Shown piece by piece: positions 11,783-20,952 of a stretch of DNA of 51,780 bases. The stretch lies in the NCBI RefSeq assembly GCF_002879615.1, contig NZ_PNRF01000015.1, forward strand, positions 20,481-72,260. The letters are read 5' to 3'. The notes beneath the pieces are model-generated. The model saw only the letters and a list, made by a program, of their open reading frames with translations. It searched no databases and had not been told where the DNA came from. Numbering within the stretch: position 1 is the stretch's first letter; every line of letters starts with the position of its first letter. The position numbers and the translations under genes were made by a program. The DNA comes from Billgrantia endophytica. Its GTDB lineage: Bacteria; Pseudomonadota; Gammaproteobacteria; Pseudomonadales; Halomonadaceae.

Positions 11783-13447
11783 CTATTCGCCGGGCTGCCA
11801 GCCGTTGACGATGGGATAACGACGATCACGGCCGAAGCCCCGTGGTGTCACGCGAACGCCCACCGGAGCTTGACGACGCTTGTACTCGCAGCGATCGACC
11901 AGCTTCACCACCTTGTAGACATCCTCGCGATCGAAGCCGGTATCGATAATCGCCTCGGCGCTCATATCCCCCTCGATGTAGCGCATCAGGATGGCATCGA
12001 GCACGTCATACTCCGGCAGCGAGTCGCTATCCTTCTGTTCGGGCGCCAGTTCGGCGGAAGGCGGCCGCTCGATGACCCGCTCAGGGATCGCCGGCGACTG
12101 GGTATTGCGCCAGCGGGCCAGGCGATAGACCCAGCTCTTGTAGACGTCCTTGATGGCGTTGAAGCCTCCCACCATATCGCCATAGAGGGTGGCGTAACCC
12201 ACCGCCATCTCGCTCTTGTTGCCCGTGGTAAGGACCATCAAGCCCTTCTTGTTGGAGATCGCCATCAGCAGCACACCGCGACAGCGCGACTGCAGGTTCT
12301 CCTCGGTGGTGTCGCGTTCGGTTCCGGCGAAGGTGTCCGCCAGGGTTTCCATGAAGGCGTCGACCATGGGCTCGATGGGCAATACCTGGTAGTCCACGCC
12401 CAGCAGCCTGGCCTGTTCGGCGGCATCCTCCCGGGAGATATCGGCGGTATAGCGATACGGCATCATCACCGCATGAACCCGTTGCGGGCCCAGGGCATCC
12501 ACGGCTATGGCCAGAGACAGGGCCGAATCGATACCACCGGAAAGACCCAGCACCACGCCGTCGAAGCCGCTCTTGTTGACGTAGTCCCGCAGACCGCTGA
12601 CCAGCGCGCAATAGAGGCTCTCCTCGGGCTCTTCCTGGGGCTCGATCTCTCCCTCCTGCGGCACCCAACGGCTGTTTTCCTGAACGAACTGCACGGGCAT
12701 CAGGCCCGCCTGCCAGTAGGGGGCCAGTACGCGGATCCTGCCGTCACCATCCACACAGGCCGAGCCGCCGTCGAAGACCAGTTCGTCCTGCCCCCCGATG
12801 GTGTTGACGTAGACCACCGGCAGATTGACCTCGGCTGCCCTCTGCTCGAGCAGGCGCAGCCTCTCTCCGGGCTTGTCCTGATGGTAGGGCGACGCATTGA
12901 GGGTAATCAGGATCTCGGCCCCGGCATCTCGGACCGCCTTTACCGGGCCCCCGTCCCAGAGATCTTCACAGATCAGCAGGCCAAGTTTCGCCCCCTTGTG
13001 GTCGATCACCAGGCTGCGCTCGCCGGTGGCGAAATAGCGCCGCTCGTCGAACACCTGGTAATTGGGCAGCACCTGCTTGGCATACTCGTCGAGCCATTCG
13101 CCGTTGTAGAGCAGGCCAGCCAGGTTGTAAGTGCTGCCTTCGCGACGCCCCGGGTAGCCGATGACCACCAGCACATCACGTGCCACCTTGGCCGCCATGC
13201 GGGCACGCGCCTCGCGCAGGCGGGTTTCCATGGATGGCCTCAGCAGCAGATCCTCGGGGGGATAGCCGCTCAGGTAGAGTTCGGGAAACACCACGATATC
13301 GGCGCCATGCTCGATTCGTGCCTCGCGTACGGCCTCAATGGCACGGTCGGCGTTACCGGGAATGTCTCCCACCAACGGATCCAACTGAGCCATCACCAGC
13401 GTCAAGTCTTGCATGAGCGTAGAAATCTCTTGAGAATCCAAAGTCAT
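11783..13447 (-). CDS. nadE: NAD+ synthase, glutamine-hydrolysing
   Basis: It amidates nicotinate adenine dinucleotide to NAD+, using ammonia made by its own glutaminase domain. From the chosen start it has 554 residues. The N-terminal nitrilase-type domain shows the Glu-Lys-Cys triad (E56, K124, C160 in LLICEDLWDG). The C-terminal synthetase has the pyrophosphatase loop SGGIDS at 303-308 and TTGNKSEMAVGYATLYGD. The ATG at 13447 has GGGAC upstream; the ATG at 13414 (MQDLTLVMAQLD) is a reasonable alternative that fits the family start. Confidence 0.93.
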   Translation of the reverse strand: MTLDSQEISTLMQDLTLVMAQLDPLVGDIPGNADRAIEAVREARIEHGADIVVFPELYLSGYPPEDLLLRPSMETRLREARARMAAKVARDVLVVIGYPGRREGSTYNLAGLLYNGEWLDEYAKQVLPNYQVFDERRYFATGERSLVIDHKGAKLGLLICEDLWDGGPVKAVRDAGAEILITLNASPYHQDKPGERLRLLEQRAAEVNLPVVYVNTIGGQDELVFDGGSACVDGDGRIRVLAPYWQAGLMPVQFVQENSRWVPQEGEIEPQEEPEESLYCALVSGLRDYVNKSGFDGVVLGLSGGIDSALSLAIAVDALGPQRVHAVMMPYRYTADISREDAAEQARLLGVDYQVLPIEPMVDAFMETLADTFAGTERDTTEENLQSRCRGVLLMAISNKKGLMVLTTGNKSEMAVGYATLYGDMVGGFNAIKDVYKSWVYRLARWRNTQSPAIPERVIERPPSAELAPEQKDSDSLPEYDVLDAILMRYIEGDMSAEAIIDTGFDREDVYKVVKLVDRCEYKRRQAPVGVRVTPRGFGRDRRYPIVNGWQPGE

Positions 13448-13512
13448 CACATTGTCCCGCATGAACGTCCGGCTAGCAAAGCCGCTACCCCTCACCCGGG
13501 AGCCCGATAAGG

Positions 13513-13776
13513 ATGAACCTGTTGCTTATTCGCCTGATCATTTTTGGCCTGCTGCTCTTCGCCGGCCTGAAACTCTACCGTATGTACCGCGCATGGAAGC
13601 TCGAGCGCGAGGAATTGCTGGAAAACGACCCCGACCAGGAAGGCGGCAAGATGGTCCGCTGCACCTGGTGCCAGGTACACGTTCCGGAAACCGAGGCCCT
13701 GCGCGACAAGGGAGAATGGTTCTGCTCCAGCGCCCACCGCGACCGCTATCTGGAAGAGCAGAAACCCGACGACTAG
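13513..13776 (+). CDS. PP0621-family small membrane protein
   Basis: The 87-residue product has one N-terminal membrane segment (about 3-20). A short charged linker leads to a soluble tail with a paired-Cys pattern, RCTWCQVHVPETEA...GEWFCSSAH, that suggests a small metal site. This matches the PP0621 family of gammaproteobacteria, whose function is not known. It is divergent from nadE with a 65-base gap. Confidence 0.8.
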   Translation: MNLLLIRLIIFGLLLFAGLKLYRMYRAWKLEREELLENDPDQEGGKMVRCTWCQVHVPETEALRDKGEWFCSSAHRDRYLEEQKPDD

Positions 13777-13910
13777 TCCGTCCCCATTGCCACGGTCCGC
13801 ATTTGGCGATGGCGTACGTCATTTATCAGAAATGGCTTACGAAGCCATCTTCTGTCCCCGTGTAAAGTGAAAGACCCAAGTGACAGGGATCTCACGCCCG
13901 GGGACGATCC

Positions 13911-14456
13911 ATGCAAACGCCTTCTCCAGACGGTCCGGGACCCCGCCACCGGTCAAGCGGCACCCGCCAACTCGGCTTCACGCTTGTCGAGCTGCTGGTC
14001 GTCATGGCTCTGCTGGCCATCCTGTTCGGCTGGGCAGTGCCCGGCTTCCAGGCGATGAACGCCCGACATGAGGTCATCACCGAAGTGCAGCGGATCAAGA
14101 CCGCTCTGGCCCTGGCACGCAATACGGCCATTACCCGACGCACTTCCGTTACCCTCTGCCCCAGCCAGGATCGGGTGACCTGCAGCACTGACGACTGGAC
14201 CGCACCGCTGGTGGTCGTGCTGGGAGACCTGAAAAGCGGGAACATCGGCAATGCGGAAATACTGCGCGTGTTCAACGGCAGCCGCGTCGTCTCGACCCGC
14301 TACAGACAGGATGGACGGCCGGTGCGCTACGGGCCCCTGGGTCGGCCGGCAGGCCATAACGGCACCTTCCGTATCTGCGGCCGGGAGGACACCGGCGCCC
14401 AGGTCATCCTCAGCAACTTCGGACGAGTGAGGGTCGACAGCACCCCGAGCTGCTGA
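13911..14456 (+). CDS. GspH/FimT-type pseudopilin
   Basis: The 181-residue product has a type III (prepilin) signal: a 22-residue leader ends in G22, then F23-T-L-V-E-L-L with Glu at position +5, and a hydrophobic helix. The globular part contains the GspH/FimT pattern ALALARNTAITRRTSVTLCPS and a likely disulfide pair. It would be processed by a prepilin peptidase and join a type IV pilus or type II secretion pseudopilus. No other pilus gene lies nearby. The start follows GGGGACGA. Confidence 0.85.
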   Translation: MQTPSPDGPGPRHRSSGTRQLGFTLVELLVVMALLAILFGWAVPGFQAMNARHEVITEVQRIKTALALARNTAITRRTSVTLCPSQDRVTCSTDDWTAPLVVVLGDLKSGNIGNAEILRVFNGSRVVSTRYRQDGRPVRYGPLGRPAGHNGTFRICGREDTGAQVILSNFGRVRVDSTPSC

Positions 14457-14524
14457 CACCGGTCGTTGACATTGGCAACGTAAACACTCGGGGCGAGAAA
14501 CACATCAGGCTCTCTGACGGATCG

Positions 14525-14704
14525 CTAGCCCTTTGGTCCCATCAACAGCCAGATGATCAACCCGACAAGCGGGAACAGCAGCAGGACGATGATCCACAGC
14601 AGTTTGGCCACCGGCCCGGCAGGGCTCTTGGCGACCTTGACGATGGCCCATACCAGGATGATCAGCCAAATCAGGCCCAGTAGGCCGCCTACTTCGATTC
14701 CCAT
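14525..14704 (-). CDS. PLD-nuclease N-terminal domain small membrane protein
   Basis: I found this 59-residue product by reading the minus strand. It begins MGIEVGGLLGLIWLI, has two membrane helices joined by VKVAKSPAGPVAKLLW, and ends WLLMGPKG. This is the pattern of the PLDc_N family (cardiolipin synthase N-terminal-like region) as a stand-alone protein. GGAGA precedes the ATG at good distance. Its role is not known. It lies between a pseudopilin and the helicase operon. Confidence 0.75.
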   Translation of the reverse strand: MGIEVGGLLGLIWLIILVWAIVKVAKSPAGPVAKLLWIIVLLLFPLVGLIIWLLMGPKG

Positions 14705-14790
14705 CAGACATCTCCTTGTCTCGTCAGTGTGTCATTACTAGGAGTAGCACGCCGACAGGCACAGTAACAAACTGAAACTGTAGCAAAGTG

Positions 14791-17130
14791 TCAGGAACCG
14801 TAACGCCGACGGAGTGCTACCTGCCACCAGGCAGGCAATGACGCCTGGATGTCGCGACGTGCAAAACGGTCATCCATCAGCACCAGTGTACCGCGATCCT
14901 GCGGGCCACGAATGACCCTGCCGGCCGCCTGCACCACCTTGATCAACCCGGGTATGCGATAGGCGTACTCATCGCCGCGACCGAATCGCTCTTGAAGCCT
15001 GGCCTTGAGCGCCTCGTTGAAGGAATCGAAGGGTGGCAGCCCCAACGTGGCGATGAAGGCACCGATCAGCCGGTCCCCAGGCAGGTCGATGCCTTCGGCG
15101 AAGGCACCACCGAGGACCGCAAAGCCGATGCCCTGTCCCCCCGGCTGGAAGCGTGCCAGAAAAGCATCCCTGTCCGCCTCCGTCATGCCACGGCACTGGG
15201 ACCAGGCGGGAATCGCCGGCTGCGTCTCGCGAAATCGCTCCAGCACCGCCTCCAGGTAGGCAAAGCTACTGAAGAAAGCCAGGTAATGACCGGGGCTGGC
15301 CCGATACTGTCGGGAGAGTTCCGCGACGACAGGCGCCACGGATGCCGCCCTGTCGCGTAGCCGTGTCGAGATATCGTCCCGTATGCGCACGTCGAGCTGG
15401 TTGGCCGTGAAAGGGGACGCCACCTCCTGCCAGACCGTGTTCTCGGGCAATCCCAACAGGTCGCGATGATAGTGACCGGGACTCAAGGTCGCCGAAAACA
15501 GCACGGTACTGTGGGCTGCCGCGAAGCGAGGCGCCAGGAAGTCCGCGGGTACCAGATTGCGTATGCCAAGCACGGCATGACCTCGCCCATGACGCGCCAG
15601 ATCGCACAACGAATGCTGACCGAAGGTATCCGCCAGCCGACAGAAGGCGAGAACCTCGAACAGCAATTCCTGAAGCTCGGGATCCGTTCCGGCCGGGTGT
15701 TCACTCAAGTGATCGGTGATGGAGGCCGCCGTCTGCTGCAACGAGCCCACCAGCTTGTCGGGAAGCCCGTCGAGCACCCGGTATACCGGGCGCTCCTGGC
15801 TCTCCTCCTCGCCCCCCGACGGTTGACACGCCTCGCGAACGAGTGTCTGCCATTGCCGCACCAGGCGCCCCAGCGGGCGGCGAAGAGCCGGTGGCGCCGA
15901 GCGGTGGAGCCGGTTGACACGACGCTGATCGAGCTCGGCGCTATACATGCCCCTGGCCCGCTCCACGAGATTGTGGGCTTCGTCCACCAGCACGGCCAGA
16001 CGCCAGCCGTTGGCCTGGGCCAATCCATGCAGCATGGCGCCGGCGTCGAAGTAATGGTTCACATCCCCTACGGTCACGTCGCACCAGCGCGCCAGCTCCT
16101 GGCCCAGGTAGTAGGGGCAGATAGCATGCTCTACGGCCACCTCCCGCAGCGCCTCGCGGTCAAGCCAGCCGCGTGACACGGCGGCCTCGCGTGCCGCCGG
16201 CAGTCGGTCATAGAAGCCAGCCGCCAGCGGGCAGGCCTCGCCGTGACACGCCTTGTCCGGGTGTTCACAGGCCTTGCTACGGGCAACCAGCTCCAGCACC
16301 CTGAGCGGCAAGACTGTCGTCTCATGCTTTGCCACGTTGTCATACCTGCCGGCACCCAGTCGGGCAAGCGCATCCAGGGCAAGGCGACGACCCGGCGTCT
16401 TCATGGTCAGAAACGCCATACGATCGAGCCCCTGGCGCGGCATGGCGGTAAGCAAGGGAAATAGCGTGCCAATGGTCTTGCCGATCCCGGTGGGCGCCTG
16501 GGTCAGCAGGCAGCGTCTCGTGGCGGCGGCCTTGTAGACACCCTCGGCCAGCTCTCGCTGCCCGGGACGAAAGCCGGCATGGGGGAAGGCCAGATGCCGC
16601 AACGCGTCGTCACGCTGCTCCCGATGACCGCTCTCCCGCTCGGCCCAGGCGAGAAAGTGCCGGCATTGACTCACGAAGAATTCCGACAGTTCGCTGGCCG
16701 TCCACTCCTCGGTCAGCAGCGTCTCACGGCCGGTGGCAATCTCCAGATAGACCAGGGACAGCGATACGCTCTCGAGATCGCGCTCGGCGCAAAGCAGCGC
16801 ACCGTAGACCCTTACCTGAGCCCAATGCAGGGCACGATGATTCGCGGCCATGCGCGACAGGTCGCCACGATGGGTCTTGACCTCCTCCAGCCGGTTGGCC
16901 ACCGGGTCATACCCATCGGCACGGCCACTGACGACGAGACCCGCATAACAGCCCGACAACGGAACCTCGGCTTCATATCCCTCGCCCCGGCGACTTGCCA
17001 CCAGAGCGTGCCCCGCAATGCCCTCCCGAGCGCTGGGCGAGGGAGTGAAGCGATGGTCGAGGTCACCCTCGCGAGCGGTGAAGTCGCACAGCGCCCGCAC
17101 CGCGACACGGTAACGGAACGACTCGCTCAC
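14791..17130 (-). CDS. XPD/DinG-family Fe-S DNA helicase with fused nuclease-like domain
   Basis: It is a predicted 5'-3' DNA helicase of 779 residues. The first 170 residues look like a PD-(D/E)XK nuclease fold (D72 ... E83-V-K85, then Q105). The helicase follows with Walker A APTGIGKT (212-219), four Cys likely to bind a 4Fe-4S cluster (C288, C295, C300, C338), the DEAH box at 383-386, and the C-terminal QAAGRVIRG motif VI. The GTG at 17130 overlaps the upstream stop (GTGA), which decides the start over a TTG at 17166. Together with the VRR-NUC gene it forms a tight DNA repair pair. The substrate is not shown by sequence. Confidence 0.88.
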   Translation of the reverse strand: MSESFRYRVAVRALCDFTAREGDLDHRFTPSPSAREGIAGHALVASRRGEGYEAEVPLSGCYAGLVVSGRADGYDPVANRLEEVKTHRGDLSRMAANHRALHWAQVRVYGALLCAERDLESVSLSLVYLEIATGRETLLTEEWTASELSEFFVSQCRHFLAWAERESGHREQRDDALRHLAFPHAGFRPGQRELAEGVYKAAATRRCLLTQAPTGIGKTIGTLFPLLTAMPRQGLDRMAFLTMKTPGRRLALDALARLGAGRYDNVAKHETTVLPLRVLELVARSKACEHPDKACHGEACPLAAGFYDRLPAAREAAVSRGWLDREALREVAVEHAICPYYLGQELARWCDVTVGDVNHYFDAGAMLHGLAQANGWRLAVLVDEAHNLVERARGMYSAELDQRRVNRLHRSAPPALRRPLGRLVRQWQTLVREACQPSGGEEESQERPVYRVLDGLPDKLVGSLQQTAASITDHLSEHPAGTDPELQELLFEVLAFCRLADTFGQHSLCDLARHGRGHAVLGIRNLVPADFLAPRFAAAHSTVLFSATLSPGHYHRDLLGLPENTVWQEVASPFTANQLDVRIRDDISTRLRDRAASVAPVVAELSRQYRASPGHYLAFFSSFAYLEAVLERFRETQPAIPAWSQCRGMTEADRDAFLARFQPGGQGIGFAVLGGAFAEGIDLPGDRLIGAFIATLGLPPFDSFNEALKARLQERFGRGDEYAYRIPGLIKVVQAAGRVIRGPQDRGTLVLMDDRFARRDIQASLPAWWQVALRRRYGS

Positions 17131-18878
17131 GAGGCAGCGTCCCGGCTCTGCCAGGTGACATGGCAAACGGCCGTGGGAATGCCCTGGGCATGGAAGAAGG
17201 CCAGCCAGCGGCGCTGGTTGTCCTGCAACCGATCACCGGGGCCCTTCACCTCGATCAGTCGATAGCGCGGCTGGTCCGGGCCGTCTTCCGGCAGGAACTG
17301 GATCAGGTCCGGCAATCCAGCACGATTGGCCCTGAGATCGGCCAGCATTCGATCGAAGCAGGCATGCAGGTGAGACGCGGGGATGCACGCCAGGGCCCGG
17401 TCGATCAGCGTTTCATCCAGAACGTCCCAGTACACGAAGGGAGAAGACACCCCTTGCCTGTCATGCCAGGTAGCCAGGATCGCCTCGCGGTAGCTGCCAT
17501 CCTCCAGCCGGGCCAGGCAGGCATCGAACAGGTCCCGACGGCGGGCCACGAAGTCATGACGATAGAGGTCCGCCGGACCACTGTGGAAAGGATGAAAGAA
17601 CGCACCCGGCAGCGGAGCGAAGAGCGCCGGCCAACAGAGCAGGCCAAACAGACCGGTGAGCAGGGCGTTCTCGACATAGTACACCGGTGCATCCGGGCGA
17701 CTCAGATGGACGCAGACGGCCTGCTCCACCCCCATAATGGTGCCGCCCGGACTCTGTCTCTCGAGGCGATACTCCCAGCGCTCCGGGGTGGGCTCGGAAG
17801 GCCGCGTCGCCGCCGGCAGCCCCAGCCGCCGTCGCAACCGCGGTAACAGGCGTTCGATGGCCTGGCATTCCGTTTCACTGACCGGGGTATCACCGGTTGC
17901 CGAGTCGAATGTCAGGGAAGCAAGCGCCAAGGCACGGCCATGCTCGCCAAGGCGCTCCAGAAGCCGCAGGCGGCGAATGCGTGCGTCGACCTGCCCGCTT
18001 TCACCGCAGCCACCGTCGGCATACAGCGTGAGCGCCAGTTCATGCTGTCCGGCGCGCTCGGCCTGTTGCCCCAGGCGGTAGAGCAGCCTGGCCCGTCGCT
18101 CCGCCAGCCAGGCGTTGCCCTCCGGCACTTCCGGAACATCACCACGAATCACCCCGGGGGACTCGCCCTGCTCCAGCCGCTCACGTAGACGGTGAAGCAT
18201 CAGGTAGGCATCGACCTGCTCCCGTCGCTGAAAGGCGCGGGACTCGGCGCCGAAGGTAACCCGCTCGAAGCGCTGCACTCCCAATTCGGCGAGCACGAAC
18301 TCCGCCCAGCCCTGGTGCAGGTTACCGAAGAACATCAGCCGCAGGCGTTCGCAGACGGGCATCACTGTCAGGCGCACGATGCGCTCCCCGGCCTGCACCC
18401 CGGGCCACCATTCCCCCAGTCGCCGTTCCGTCGTATGCATGGGCAGCAGCGTCGCCAACAGCGCCGCCTTGCTGGCCAACGCCGGTAACCCTGCCGCCAC
18501 GATGTCACCGCCGAGGGCCCGGCGAAGCTCGCCCAGGCGCAACTGGCGAAAGAGCTCATCGAGCGTCAGCGGTGGATCGTCCTCGACCCAGCCGGCCGCA
18601 ACAAGCGGTTCAAGTGCCGCCAACGGGTCCCCTATCTCGTCGTAGCCAAGCCGTGACGTACGAAAGTGCTCGCCCTTGCGCATGACCATGCGCACCAGCA
18701 GCGCCTGGGACGGCAGCGGCATCCTGGCGAAACCGGCAATGAAGTCCCGTTCCGGCTCGCCGAGCAGGTCGTCGTGGCGCTCACTCACCCAGCCCAGCAC
18801 GAAGCGAAAGTTCGTCAGGTAATAGAAGGGGTCATCGAGCGGGGCCGTGACCGGTATGGCAGGCAGGATACTGTTCAT
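17127..18878 (-). CDS. VRR-NUC domain nuclease, FAN1-like
   Basis: The product is 583 residues. The C-terminal VRR-NUC fold has E543-V-K545-G, preceded by a likely catalytic Asp in PEDGPDQPRYRL, and Q552/Q555. The N-terminal part carries SAP-like and helical repeat regions (LTLDELFRQLRLGELRRALGG; tetratricopeptide-like around 260-330), as in bacterial FAN1 homologues. FAN1 proteins are structure-specific nucleases that unhook DNA crosslinks. It is coupled by GTGA to the helicase. The ribosome binding site is weak. Confidence 0.88.
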   Translation of the reverse strand: MNSILPAIPVTAPLDDPFYYLTNFRFVLGWVSERHDDLLGEPERDFIAGFARMPLPSQALLVRMVMRKGEHFRTSRLGYDEIGDPLAALEPLVAAGWVEDDPPLTLDELFRQLRLGELRRALGGDIVAAGLPALASKAALLATLLPMHTTERRLGEWWPGVQAGERIVRLTVMPVCERLRLMFFGNLHQGWAEFVLAELGVQRFERVTFGAESRAFQRREQVDAYLMLHRLRERLEQGESPGVIRGDVPEVPEGNAWLAERRARLLYRLGQQAERAGQHELALTLYADGGCGESGQVDARIRRLRLLERLGEHGRALALASLTFDSATGDTPVSETECQAIERLLPRLRRRLGLPAATRPSEPTPERWEYRLERQSPGGTIMGVEQAVCVHLSRPDAPVYYVENALLTGLFGLLCWPALFAPLPGAFFHPFHSGPADLYRHDFVARRRDLFDACLARLEDGSYREAILATWHDRQGVSSPFVYWDVLDETLIDRALACIPASHLHACFDRMLADLRANRAGLPDLIQFLPEDGPDQPRYRLIEVKGPGDRLQDNQRRWLAFFHAQGIPTAVCHVTWQSRDAAS

Positions 18879-18910
18879 GCATCCATGATATCAGTCCCGC
18901 CGGTACCTCG

Positions 18911-19963
18911 TCAGGACTCCCGGCGAGGTATTTCAGCCATCAGTTCCCTCACCTTCAGGCCCGCCGGAATCTCACGGCAGCCGCTCGCATTCTGTCCGGC
19001 CCAGAGCGGTGAAAACGCCCCGCTTCCCGCCGCCTCGGCGGCGCTGCGCAGCGGACCAATGGCGGCGGTTGCCTGGGGAAACGCGGGCGCCACGTCACCG
19101 ATCGGGCCCAGTTCGCGCATCAGCCGGGTCATGATGCCGCGCGCCGGACGGCCGCTATAGAGATTGGTCAGCGCCGTATGCGCCGCCGCCTCGCTCATGA
19201 GCGCACGGCGGTGGATTGCCGACGTACTGGCCTCGTGACAGCAGAGGAAGGCCGTGCCGACCTGGACCGCATCGGCACCCAGCGCCAGCGCTGCCGCCAC
19301 ACCGCGGGAGTGGGCGATGCCCCCGGCGGCAATGACCGGTATCGACACCGCCGCCACGACCTGGGGCAGCAGGGCGAAGGTGCCAAGCTGGGTGGTGAGG
19401 TCGTCGGAAAGGAACATGCCGCGATGGCCACCCGCCTCGAGACCCTGGGCAATGACCGCGTCGGCACCATTCGCCTCCAGCCAGGTGGCCTCCTCCACGG
19501 TAGTGGCCGACGACAGTACCATGGCTCCCCAATCCTTTACCCGCTCCAACAGGCCGGGGGCAGGCAAGCCGAAGTGGAAGCTCACCACCTCGGGGCGAAA
19601 GGCTTCCAGCACATCACAGGCCGCCTGGTCGAAGGGCCGACGCCCGGCGCCATCCGGCACCCTGGCGATATCGAGACCGAACTCGTCATAGTAGGGAGCC
19701 AGCGCCTCGTGCCAGCGAGCCTGTCGGGCGGCATCGGGCTCAGGTGGAACATGACAGAAGAAATTGACGTTGACCAGGCGCGAGGTGGCAGCACGAATCC
19801 GGCCGAGCTCTTCGGCCATGACGGCCGGGCTCAGCATGGCACAGGGCAAGGCCCCGAGCCCCCCGGCTTCCGACACCGCGATTGCAAGATCCGCCCCCTG
19901 CACGCCGGCCATGGGCGCCTGCAGGATGGGAAGGTCGATACCAAGGCGATGGGTCAGGCTCAT
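18911..19963 (-). CDS. Nitronate monooxygenase
   Basis: This FMN enzyme of the 2-nitropropane dioxygenase family oxidises alkyl nitronates. The product is 350 residues with a TIM barrel. Visible motifs are LPILQAPMAGVQG near the start, GGLGALPCAML, FNV-like VNVNFFCH, the AQGLEAGGHRG phosphate-binding loop, and VIAAGGIAHSRGVAAALALGADAVQVGTAFL. It overlaps the yihY-like gene by ATGA and probably shares its transcript. Whether nitronate is the true substrate is not shown. Confidence 0.88.
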   Translation of the reverse strand: MSLTHRLGIDLPILQAPMAGVQGADLAIAVSEAGGLGALPCAMLSPAVMAEELGRIRAATSRLVNVNFFCHVPPEPDAARQARWHEALAPYYDEFGLDIARVPDGAGRRPFDQAACDVLEAFRPEVVSFHFGLPAPGLLERVKDWGAMVLSSATTVEEATWLEANGADAVIAQGLEAGGHRGMFLSDDLTTQLGTFALLPQVVAAVSIPVIAAGGIAHSRGVAAALALGADAVQVGTAFLCCHEASTSAIHRRALMSEAAAHTALTNLYSGRPARGIMTRLMRELGPIGDVAPAFPQATAAIGPLRSAAEAAGSGAFSPLWAGQNASGCREIPAGLKVRELMAEIPRRES

Positions 19964-20952
19964 GGGTCGTCTCCGTGTCGTGGGGTGTCGGCCTGCTGCC
20001 AGGGTTCCTTCGGGCCCAGGGTGTCGGCGGCATAGGCGCCTCGCTCACCCATGGGCCGGTCTGGGCCGACGGTGGTGTCATGCCGGGTCTGTCGTTCCAT
20101 TTCAGCGTTGATCTCCGCGCCTAGCAATACGACGAAGGCGGAGAGCCAGAACCACAGCATCAGCACGACTACCGCACCCAGCGAGCCATAGAGTTCGCTC
20201 ATGTGCGCCACGTGGCCGACATAGAGCGAGAGTCCGCCAGAGCCGAGCAGCCAGAGCAGGGTTGCGGTAACGGTCCCGACGCTGACCCACTCCCAACGAG
20301 GGGATCTGCGATAGGGACCGAAACGGTAGAGCACGGCGATGACGAACATCATGATCAGCAACAGCACCGGCCAGCGCAGCCAGCCGATCACCCTGACGGA
20401 AGTGCTGTCGAGGCCAAGCATGCCGATGGCCAGGGGAAACAGTGCAATGAAGGAGATCGTGGCCAGGGACATCAGGATCAGCCCCAGGGTGAGCGCTGCC
20501 ACGACCAGCGCCCGATGAAACACGCCACGCTGCTCTTGCTCGCCATAGACGACATTCAACCCGACCATCATGCCCCGAACCCCCTTGGAGGCGACGAACA
20601 TCGCAATCGCCAGGCTGAACAGAGCCGTCAGGCTGAGTCCCGTATCGGTATTGTCGCTGACCTCCTGGGCCTGCCCGGTGATCAGACCCGCCCCGCCCGG
20701 TGGGACAAAGCGGCTCAGCTCACCGATCTGACGAGTCAGGTCCTGGGGATCGAACACCAGCGCCCACAAGGAGATCACGGCAGCGATGGCAGGAAACAGC
20801 GACAGCAGGGAATAGAAGGCAATGCCGGCGGCCAGCATGTTGACGCGATCGTCGCCCAGCCCATCCTTGACGCGCCAGACAATGTCGAGCCAGCCAGGAC
20901 CCGGTATCTCTTTCGGTTGTTCGGCGCTACGGCCTCGAGGGGGATTCGTCAT
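19960..20952 (-). CDS. YihY/virulence factor BrkB family membrane protein
   Basis: The 330-residue product has about six membrane helices in the YihY/UPF0761 pattern, with the diagnostic NMLAAGIAFYSLLSLFPAI near the N-terminus and LYGSLGAVVVLMLWFWLSAFVVLLGAEINAE near the end (quoted in part: GAVVVLMLWFW). The function is not settled in the family; it is not a ribonuclease. The ATG at 20952 follows GAGGAG, so the open frame to 20997 is not used. Its start lies inside the retropepsin gene by 26 bases. Confidence 0.9.
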   Translation of the reverse strand: MTNPPRGRSAEQPKEIPGPGWLDIVWRVKDGLGDDRVNMLAAGIAFYSLLSLFPAIAAVISLWALVFDPQDLTRQIGELSRFVPPGGAGLITGQAQEVSDNTDTGLSLTALFSLAIAMFVASKGVRGMMVGLNVVYGEQEQRGVFHRALVVAALTLGLILMSLATISFIALFPLAIGMLGLDSTSVRVIGWLRWPVLLLIMMFVIAVLYRFGPYRRSPRWEWVSVGTVTATLLWLLGSGGLSLYVGHVAHMSELYGSLGAVVVLMLWFWLSAFVVLLGAEINAEMERQTRHDTTVGPDRPMGERGAYAADTLGPKEPWQQADTPRHGDDP

